Source: Brumimicrobium mesophilum
Lineage (GTDB): Bacteria > Bacteroidota > Bacteroidia > Flavobacteriales_D > Crocinitomicaceae
Direction: 5' to 3'
Assembly: GCF_003025005.1 (NCBI RefSeq)
Contig: NZ_PVSS01000010.1
Coordinates: 62,001-126,000 of the forward strand
DNA length: 64,000 nt
In this document: piece by piece, positions 57,956 to 64,000 of the stretch
How positions within the stretch are numbered: the first letter of the stretch is position 1
Layout: each line of letters opens with the position of its first letter
The notes under the pieces: model-generated
Told to the model about the DNA's origin: nothing
Database searches by the model: none
Seen by the model: the letters and a program-made list of their open reading frames with translations, nothing else
Position numbers and translations under genes: made by a program

Positions 57956-58912
57956 ATGAAAAATAGAATTACATCGTTGTTTAATATAGAATATCCACTC
58001 ATTCAAGCAGGAATGATTTGGTGTTCGGGTTGGGAATTGGCTTCTGCGGTTTCCAATGCAGGTGGACTTGGAATCATTGGTTCGGGAAGTATGTATCCTG
58101 AAATTTTGGATGAACAAATTCAAAAATGTAAAGCGGCAACTGACAAACCTTTTGCTGTGAATCTACCCATGCTTTACCCAGATATTGACAAGCACATTGA
58201 GACGATAATTAAACACAAAGTTCCTATTGTTTTTACATCTGCTGGAAATCCTAAAACATGGACAAAGCATTTAAAAGACCATGGAATTACAGTTGTTCAT
58301 GTTGTTTCTAGCGTGAAATTCGCATTAAAATCTCAAGAAGCCGGTGTTGACGCCATAGTTGCGGAAGGTTTTGAAGCAGGTGGACACAATGGAAAAGATG
58401 AAACTACAACTTTTTGTTTGATTCCGATGGTGGCTGAAGCTTTAGACATTCCAATTATTGCAGCAGGTGGAATTGGAAATGGAGCAGGAATGTTAGCAGC
58501 TATGAATCTAGGAGCTGATGCTGTTCAAATAGGAAGTCGTTTCGTGGCTTCGGAAGAATCTTCTGCGCATATTAATTTTAAAAATACGGTTGTTGAAGCC
58601 AAAGAAGGCGATACAATTCTAACTTTAAAAGAGATTACTCCAGTTCGATTGGTTAAAAATGCTTTTTATACTCAAGTTGTAGAAGCTTATAATCAAGGGA
58701 AGAAATTGGATGATTTACTTGCCTTACTTGGAAGAGGTAGAGCGAAAAAAGGAATGTTTGAAGGTGATTTGGAAGAAGGTGAATTAGAGATTGGTCAAGT
58801 TTCTGGATTGATCAATAAAATTCTTCCTGCCGCACAAATCGTGGAGGAGATTGTTAATGATTTCAAAGCTGAATTATCAGCACAAAATACAAATGAAAAA
58901 TTTAAGTTTTAA
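57956..58912 (+). CDS. Nitronate monooxygenase / FabK-like FMN protein
   Basis: This 318-residue TIM-barrel flavoprotein starts with NIEYPLIQAGMIWCSGWELASAVSNAGGLGIIG, typical of the NMO / 2-nitropropane dioxygenase superfamily. The FMN-phosphate site is IPIIAAGGIGNGAGMLAAMNLGADAVQIGSRF. VAEGFEAGGHNG provides the conserved histidine. The same fold serves nitronate oxidation and, in FabK, enoyl-ACP reduction, and the visible motifs do not settle which applies. The M16 protease gene begins inside its stop codon (TAATG, 58910-58914), so the genes are coupled. A functional link between them is not evident. Confidence 0.87.
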   Translation: MKNRITSLFNIEYPLIQAGMIWCSGWELASAVSNAGGLGIIGSGSMYPEILDEQIQKCKAATDKPFAVNLPMLYPDIDKHIETIIKHKVPIVFTSAGNPKTWTKHLKDHGITVVHVVSSVKFALKSQEAGVDAIVAEGFEAGGHNGKDETTTFCLIPMVAEALDIPIIAAGGIGNGAGMLAAMNLGADAVQIGSRFVASEESSAHINFKNTVVEAKEGDTILTLKEITPVRLVKNAFYTQVVEAYNQGKKLDDLLALLGRGRAKKGMFEGDLEEGELEIGQVSGLINKILPAAQIVEEIVNDFKAELSAQNTNEKFKF

Positions 58913-60159
58913 TGGTAGAATTTGAGCGTTTTGTACTCGACAATGGATTGCGTGTAATTTTCCATAAAGATGTAACAACACCAATGGCGGTGGTTAACAC
59001 TTTATACGATGTTGGAGCGAGAGATGAATCTCCAGAAAGAACTGGGTTTGCCCATTTATTTGAGCATTTAATGTTTGGCGGATCGATAAATATTCCAAAT
59101 TTCGATGGACCATTGCAAGAAGCTGGTGGTTCGAATAATGCTTTTACTAGTAACGATATCACCAATTATTATGATGTTGTTCCTGTTCAAAATTTAGAAA
59201 CAGCATTGTGGCTAGAAAGTGATAGAATGTTGTCTTTGGCTTTCACAGAAAAAAGCTTAGAAGTTCAACGTAGTGTCGTAATTGAAGAATTCAAACAACG
59301 TTATTTAAATCAACCGTATGGAGATTTATGGTTAGAATTACGCCCTTTGGCTTACCAAGTTCATCCCTACAGATGGGCAACAATTGGAAAAAACATTGAG
59401 CATATTCAAGAAGCGACGATGGAAGAAGTGAAAGACTTTTTCAACACACATTATCACCCAGGAAACGCAATTTTATGTATTGCTGGAAATTTGGAATTAG
59501 ACGAAGTAAAACGACTAGTTGAAAAATGGTATGGCGACATTCCTTCGAAAGAAAAGAAAGTTAGAAACTTACCTCAAGAACCAAAACAAACAGAATTCAG
59601 AACAAAAACGATTGAACGAGATGTTCCTTCAGATGTTTATACATACGGATTCAAAATGGCTGGGAAAGGTCAAGAAGGTTATTACGAAGCGGATTTAATT
59701 TCTGATGTTTTGGGAAGAGGAAAATCTTCTCGATTGTACAAACGCTTGAAAAAGGAATTGGAGCTGGTGACTGACATTAACGCTTATGTGATGGGATCGA
59801 CAGATACAGGAATGCTAATGATTTCTTGTCACCCAAGTGATGGAGTAACTTTAGAGCAAATTGACACAGAAATCTGGAAACTTATAGATGAAATGCAATC
59901 CACTTTAGTTGAAGAAGCTGAGTTAGAAAAAATTATCAATAAAGTAAAAACAACAAAAGCGTTTTCAGAGCAAGGAGTGTTGAATAAAAGTATAGCCCTT
60001 GCACAAAGCGAATTAATGGGAGATGCAAATCTCATCAATACCGAAACGGAATCTTACGAGAAAGTTACAGTAGAAGGAATTCAGAAACACGCTGAAGAAA
60101 TTTTACAGAAAACAAACTGTACCCAATTGATTATTAAAGCAAAGAAAAATGATGAATAG
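58912..60159 (+). CDS. M16 family zinc protease, active subunit
   Basis: This 415-residue pitrilysin-family peptidase has the inverted zinc motif HLFEH (His48, Glu51, His52) in GFAHLFEHLMFGGSINIP, and the downstream glutamate in SVVIEEFKQRY, which completes metal binding. The C-terminal M16 domain follows (EPKQTEFRTKTIERDVPS, GRGKSSRLYKRLKKELEL). No signal peptide is present, so the cytoplasm is likely, though related Bacteroidota proteins can be periplasmic. The next gene is its partner: the two overlap by 11 bases. Heterodimers of this kind act on unfolded or short peptides. Confidence 0.94.
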   Translation: MVEFERFVLDNGLRVIFHKDVTTPMAVVNTLYDVGARDESPERTGFAHLFEHLMFGGSINIPNFDGPLQEAGGSNNAFTSNDITNYYDVVPVQNLETALWLESDRMLSLAFTEKSLEVQRSVVIEEFKQRYLNQPYGDLWLELRPLAYQVHPYRWATIGKNIEHIQEATMEEVKDFFNTHYHPGNAILCIAGNLELDEVKRLVEKWYGDIPSKEKKVRNLPQEPKQTEFRTKTIERDVPSDVYTYGFKMAGKGQEGYYEADLISDVLGRGKSSRLYKRLKKELELVTDINAYVMGSTDTGMLMISCHPSDGVTLEQIDTEIWKLIDEMQSTLVEEAELEKIINKVKTTKAFSEQGVLNKSIALAQSELMGDANLINTETESYEKVTVEGIQKHAEEILQKTNCTQLIIKAKKNDE

Positions 60160-61405
60160 AACAATTGCACCCGAAACATCAACGATTACACATATAGATT
60201 TTCAATCACCAGAAATTGACACTTTAGGTAACAAAGTGAATATTTACAGCATGCTTGAAACAACGGATGAAACGGTTCGAGTTGATTTCATTTTTGATGC
60301 TGGAAGTTTAAAAACATCAAAAATCATTGCGCAGCTTACTGGAGAACTATTGTTTTCTGGCTCAGCAGATAAATCCAGTGATGAAATCGAAGATAGAATT
60401 GATGGATTGGGTGGATTCACTGGAATTGAAGTTTCCACTGAAAAATCTACAATTTCTGCTATTGGATTAAAAGAACACATTGTTGCAATTACTCAAACCG
60501 TTGTTGACGCAATTATTAATGTAAATTTCAATCCTAAGGAAATCAATCAATTGCTTCAATCGAAGAAAAAGAAAATGGCGATTAGTTTAGAGAAAGTTTC
60601 TACGCAAGCCAGACGAGCTTTTTTGAGCGATTTATTTAGCAATTCACCTTATGGAGATTTAACGCAATTGGAAGATTACGATAAAATTAACCAAAAAGAT
60701 TTAATCGAATTCCACAAGGACAAATACTTAAAAGGCTTACAATACATCAGCGTAGTTGGTTCTTTAAATGAGGAAGAATTAAATTCAATCAAAGCATTAG
60801 GAAATCAATTCAGTAAAGATGAAGTGACTAAAATTGATTACGATTATAGTTATACGCCAAACAACATTCACTTAAAAAAAGAGCAAGCACTTCAAACTGC
60901 AATTCGCGTTGGAAGAGTTTTGTTCAACAAACAACATGAAGATTTCATCAAATTTAGCGTTGTCAATACCATTTTAGGTGGTTATTTCGGAAGTCGATTA
61001 ATGACATCTATCCGAGAAGACAAAGGTTATACTTACGGAATTGGTTCTGGAGTTGCACAACTCAAAGAAACAGGCTATTTCTTTATCAGCACAGAAGTTG
61101 GAAAAGAATTTAAAGATTTGACTTTAGAAGCCATAAAAGAAGAAATCACACTTTTACAAACTGAAGAAGTGAGTGAAACCGAATTATCATTGGTCAAAAA
61201 CTACATTATTGGTCAAATCTTAGAGCAATCTGATGGAGCGCAAGCCATGATGGACAGATTTATTTCAGTTGAAACTTATGGATTGGACTTCTCTTATTAT
61301 GATAAGTTCATCAAAGAAGTGAATGAAATTACTCCGAAAGAAGTGAAAGAACTGGCGAATTTGTATTTGAATTGGGAAGACTTTACTGTGGTGAGTGCTG
61401 GGTAA
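60149..61405 (+). CDS. M16 family protein, non-catalytic partner
   Basis: This 418-residue protein has the M16 fold but no HxxEH: the corresponding segment reads IIAQLTGELLFSGSADKS. Conserved framework remains, for example VRVDFIFDAGSLKT, VVGSLNEEELNSI, RVLFNKQH and GGYFGSRLMTSIREDKGYTYGIGSGV, which includes the substrate-binding RxxxYxYG-type motif. Active/inactive pairs are known in this family (for example Sphingomonas and mitochondrial processing peptidase), where the inactive subunit binds substrate and completes the chamber. Coupling by an 11-base overlap with the active gene supports a heterodimer. Confidence 0.93.
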   Translation: MMNRTIAPETSTITHIDFQSPEIDTLGNKVNIYSMLETTDETVRVDFIFDAGSLKTSKIIAQLTGELLFSGSADKSSDEIEDRIDGLGGFTGIEVSTEKSTISAIGLKEHIVAITQTVVDAIINVNFNPKEINQLLQSKKKKMAISLEKVSTQARRAFLSDLFSNSPYGDLTQLEDYDKINQKDLIEFHKDKYLKGLQYISVVGSLNEEELNSIKALGNQFSKDEVTKIDYDYSYTPNNIHLKKEQALQTAIRVGRVLFNKQHEDFIKFSVVNTILGGYFGSRLMTSIREDKGYTYGIGSGVAQLKETGYFFISTEVGKEFKDLTLEAIKEEITLLQTEEVSETELSLVKNYIIGQILEQSDGAQAMMDRFISVETYGLDFSYYDKFIKEVNEITPKEVKELANLYLNWEDFTVVSAG

Positions 61406-61417
61406 CATGACTTTGGG

Positions 61418-61454
61418 GTGACGGAACGCGGGCCTTCGACAGGCTCAGTCACCG
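61418..61454. repeat. Intergenic repeat containing CTTCGACAGGCTCAGTCACC
   Basis: GGTGAC (61418-61423) and GTCACC (61449-61454) form a short inverted pair. The blocks CGGGCCTT and GCTCAGTCACC occur in reverse complement at 2667-2700 with different spacing. I recall similar sequences as common intergenic repeats in Bacteroidota. Confidence 0.6.
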
Positions 61455-61526
61455 CAAGAAGATGCAAGCAATGCGGATTTTAGTCGCGGATTTTTATTCG
61501 GAGAAATCACGGTCGCTTGAGAAATG

Positions 61527-61581
61527 AATTTACGAACCAAGACCATGAGTTACAATCTCGTGGGAGCTTGGTTCGTAAATT
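61527..61581. other. Long two-part hairpin between convergent genes
   Basis: AATTTACGAACCAAG (61527-61541) is the exact complement of CTTGGTTCGTAAATT (61567-61581). Inside it, CCATGAG and CTCGTGG pair again with one wobble. The hairpin lies 14 bases after the stop of the minus-strand FG-GAP gene. There is no T-run, so it may act as an RNA 3' end processing signal or a two-way terminator. Confidence 0.75.
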
Positions 61582-61595
61582 AATAGGCTATTCAT

Positions 61596-64000
61596 TTATT
61601 CGATTTTCAGCTTTTTAGTAATTACTGAATTGGATGTTTGAAGTTGCAGGAAATAAACTCCTTCAGCTAATCCATAGATACTATACCCACTACTTGAAGA
61701 AGCTACTTTGGATTTAAAAACAATTTGGCCCACTGAATTTGTTAAAATTAAAGGTGAACCTACCATTGATTCAGGAACATTAAGATAAAATAATCCAGTT
61801 GTTGGATTCGGATACAACTCAATTTCTTCTTCTATATAAGATTCCAATGAAAGTGAGCCCTTAGTTTTAAAGACAAAGTTTACAGATCTCAATACCGACC
61901 TATTTTGACTTCCACCAAAATTCGAATCATCACAATACATCGTTAATGAAAATGCGAAAGATCCATTGATATCTTGCGTTGTATAATAAACGTTGGTAAT
62001 AATAAATGTATCAATCCCTTGCGCTAAATACCAAGTTGCTTGGTAAATATTCTGATCAAGTTGGATTATACTATTCAAATCAACATAAAAAGTATCTATT
62101 GGTTGAGTGTAGTCATAAGAACAATTATAGGTCGATGAGGTAAAGAGTGAATCAGAATAACTGAGGTATGTTGAATCACTATTGTAGCTAACAGTTAAAT
62201 CTGAAACAACAAATGTAGTTTGATAACTATTCAATGCATTATCTGTTATTGAAAGATCATAAACTCCTGAGCAAAGGTTTTGGATATCTTGTGTTATTTC
62301 TCCTGTTGAATATAAAAAAGTAAAAGGCGGAACACCTCCATAAACATTTGATTGAGCTTCTCCATCACAAACCGCCCCAACATTATTTGTAACTGAAACG
62401 TTACCATAAATTGAACAATCAATAATTAAATTTAATGTATGAATACTATCGCAACCCACTTGATTGATAAAAGATTCGGTATAAACACCTGATTGAGAAT
62501 AAGTAGTTCCATTTATTGGCCACACATAGTTACCACATGAAGTAATCGAGTCAACATCTAAAGAACCTGTAAGAATTGTCAAGTTCAACATAACAATAGA
62601 ATCGCAACCCGCAGCATTTACTAAAGTATCTGTGGCTGAATAATTATTGCTTGTGTAGGTTATACCGTCGATCCATGTATGAGAATCGCATGCTGTAACA
62701 ACATCAATACCAGCTGATGAGGATTTCACTGTTAAGTTCAGAGTTACAACCGAATCACAACCTGCGGCATTTGTTAGTGTATGTGTAGCTGAATTATTGT
62801 TACTTGTGTATGTTAATCCATCAATCCAAACAACAGAGTCACAAGCAGTAATAATATCTGTACCAGTTGAAGGGCTATTACCTGATATTGTTAAGTTCAG
62901 AGTTACGATTGAATCACACCCAGATGGACTTACTGCAGTAAATTGAGCGGAATTGTTACTAGCTGTATAAGTTATTCCATCAATCCATGTGAAATCGACA
63001 CATGAAAAAACAGTTTGCACGCTTGAGAGTGGAGGACAAGTCGTTGATATATTTCGATACAATTTAGCTGAAAAGCTACGATCATTTTCTCCTCCAGACA
63101 CTAACAAGTCAAAATCTCCATCTCCGTCGATATCTGAGAAATCAATACTCCCTTCACTAACTCCATTTATAGGTAAATTTGTTAATTCGAAAAAATGACC
63201 TAAACCGTTGTTAATATAAATTTTAATGCTGGCACTATAATAGAAGGAAGTATTTGAACCAGTAATTATTAAATCTTGATCACCATCTCCATCTATATCA
63301 ACAAATTGAGCAGAACTATTATAAACTCCTTCAAAAGGGGTGCCTAAAATTTCAGAAAAGTTTCCTAGACCATCATTCTCATACATTATAGCCGCTGGAG
63401 GTGATATTGAACTTCCTGTAATCAAAAGATCTTCATCTCCATCTCCATCAATATCTGCAAAATCTGCGGTACCTAAGTTAACAAGATTAAAAGGAGTTCC
63501 TAATGCCTCTGTGAATCCTCCTAAACCATCATTCAAATATAATCCAGAAGTAGGTGTGCTATTTTCTTGACCTGTGATTATTAAATCTTGATCTCCATCA
63601 CCGTCAATATCTGAAAAAGACACTCCCCCATTGGCTCCGACAAAAGGAGTTCCAAGGACTTCTGTAAAATTACCTACACCATCGTTTGAATATAACTTCG
63701 TAATATAATCCAAATTATAGTCATTTCCGATTATTATAACGTCCTTGTCATTATCCCCATCAATATCTGCAAAGGCGATGGTACTTGAGTTCAAACCTTC
63801 AAATATAGTGCCCGACATCAGTGTAAATTCTCCTAACCCGTCGTTTAAATAAAGTAGCGTTGTATCTAAATATGATTGAGTTGAAGAATTAAACCCATTT
63901 CCTGTAATCAAAAGGTCTTGGTCTCCATCGCCATCGACATCTTCGAAAGCAACATCACCCCAATAAACATCAGAAATAGTATCTGTCGTGATTTCATTAA
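61596..64000 (-). CDS. FG-GAP/VCBS repeat protein with T9SS type A sorting domain (5' part beyond window)
   Basis: The frame is open to the right edge, so the N-terminus and signal peptide are missing; about 800 residues are visible. Near its start are about six FG-GAP/VCBS repeats with Ca-binding DIDGDGD motifs and LYLNDGLG / LYSNDGVG blades. Four repeats of about 47 residues follow (C-x-W-x-DG-x-x-Y ... GCDS-x-x-x-LNLTI). A C-terminal type A sorting domain begins at LYPNPTTGLFYLNVPE and ends in LQTSNSVITKKLKIE. The FG-GAP repeats resemble integrin-type propellers that bind Ca. This is a surface or secreted T9SS substrate, and its target is unknown. The hairpin at 61527-61581 follows the stop. 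Confidence 0.88.
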   Translation of the reverse strand, partial: NEITTDTISDVYWGDVAFEDVDGDGDQDLLITGNGFNSSTQSYLDTTLLYLNDGLGEFTLMSGTIFEGLNSSTIAFADIDGDNDKDVIIIGNDYNLDYITKLYSNDGVGNFTEVLGTPFVGANGGVSFSDIDGDGDQDLIITGQENSTPTSGLYLNDGLGGFTEALGTPFNLVNLGTADFADIDGDGDEDLLITGSSISPPAAIMYENDGLGNFSEILGTPFEGVYNSSAQFVDIDGDGDQDLIITGSNTSFYYSASIKIYINNGLGHFFELTNLPINGVSEGSIDFSDIDGDGDFDLLVSGGENDRSFSAKLYRNISTTCPPLSSVQTVFSCVDFTWIDGITYTASNNSAQFTAVSPSGCDSIVTLNLTISGNSPSTGTDIITACDSVVWIDGLTYTSNNNSATHTLTNAAGCDSVVTLNLTVKSSSAGIDVVTACDSHTWIDGITYTSNNYSATDTLVNAAGCDSIVMLNLTILTGSLDVDSITSCGNYVWPINGTTYSQSGVYTESFINQVGCDSIHTLNLIIDCSIYGNVSVTNNVGAVCDGEAQSNVYGGVPPFTFLYSTGEITQDIQNLCSGVYDLSITDNALNSYQTTFVVSDLTVSYNSDSTYLSYSDSLFTSSTYNCSYDYTQPIDTFYVDLNSIIQLDQNIYQATWYLAQGIDTFIITNVYYTTQDINGSFAFSLTMYCDDSNFGGSQNRSVLRSVNFVFKTKGSLSLESYIEEEIELYPNPTTGLFYLNVPESMVGSPLILTNSVGQIVFKSKVASSSSGYSIYGLAEGVYFLQLQTSNSVITKKLKIE
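62413..63020 (-). repeat. Four in-frame repeats of about 140 bases inside the FG-GAP/T9SS gene
   Basis: The encoded units of about 45-50 residues all carry C..W.DG.TY, a Ser/Asn-rich stretch and GCDSIVTLNLTI. Units two and three are the most alike (for example TNAAGCDSVVTLNLTV and VNAAGCDSIVMLNLTI). The fourth, next to the C-terminus, has diverged. Confidence 0.75.

Noticed and set aside
62413-63020. The repeats inside the FG-GAP gene as a CRISPR array
   Set aside because: The units are about 140 bases, encode in-frame protein repeats and have no unique spacers.

Overview
The window looks like a chromosomal segment of an AT-rich member of the Bacteroidota, most likely the order Flavobacteriales. 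Four large secreted proteins carry type IX secretion (T9SS) sorting domains: three end in the gliding-motility-associated (type B) domain and one in a type A 'PNPTTG' domain. Several promoters match the Bacteroidota -7 consensus TAnnTTTG, and Shine-Dalgarno sites are mostly absent. Sensor kinases with a two-component-regulator propeller, LytTR regulators and GxxExxY proteins also fit this phylum. No rRNA, tRNA, CRISPR array, prophage or complete insertion sequence was seen. Family and genus are not fixed by the sequence alone.

Layout. 1-6.7 kb: a partial sensor kinase, kbl, and a 1294-aa SBBP/PKD adhesin-like T9SS protein. 6.8-11.9 kb: a purF-type amidotransferase, an orphan sensor kinase overlapping gpmI, and a lipoprotein. 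12-18.9 kb: a choice-of-anchor-L T9SS protein, then an M20 dipeptidase / LEA-2 lipoprotein / DUF255 thioredoxin-like operon, then a small secreted protein. 19-24.6 kb: rnhB, an envelope pair of unknown function, and a nadC / unknown / thioesterase operon. 25-31 kb: aldehyde dehydrogenase, flippase, Xaa-Pro aminopeptidase, alpha/beta hydrolase. 31.3-35.4 kb: a LytTR response regulator, propeller histidine kinase and small acidic lipoprotein. 35.5-44.5 kb: a helical protein of unknown function whose start region is tandemly duplicated, an MBL hydrolase, an M20 amidohydrolase, arsM-like methyltransferase, recQ and pgk. 44.5-52.3 kb: a second choice-of-anchor-L protein, eno, carA and dsbD. 52.4-57.8 kb: a small protein, a degenerate PurL-like protein, trhO, a GxxExxY gene inside a repeat field, and lgt. 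57.9-64 kb: an NMO-like flavoprotein, a paired M16 protease system (active plus apparently inactive subunit), and the 3' part of an FG-GAP/T9SS protein that runs off the right edge.

Most genes are housekeeping: glycolysis (gpmI, pgk, eno), purine, pyrimidine and NAD synthesis (purF, carA, nadC), peptide turnover, and envelope biogenesis (lgt, dsbD). They are interspersed with secreted surface proteins. The observations most worth following are: (i) a PurL-like protein whose catalytic half has lost its signature residues while the other half is well kept; (ii) a 30-bp tandem duplication over a start codon that creates an ATG-TCT-TAG mini-ORF; (iii) a GxxExxY gene flanked by inverted copies of a TTACGCAAAGA repeat; (iv) an AATTACGAATT repeat found just after the stop codons of four genes, always in the orientation of the gene; (v) an apparently leaderless promoter for the 1294-aa T9SS protein.
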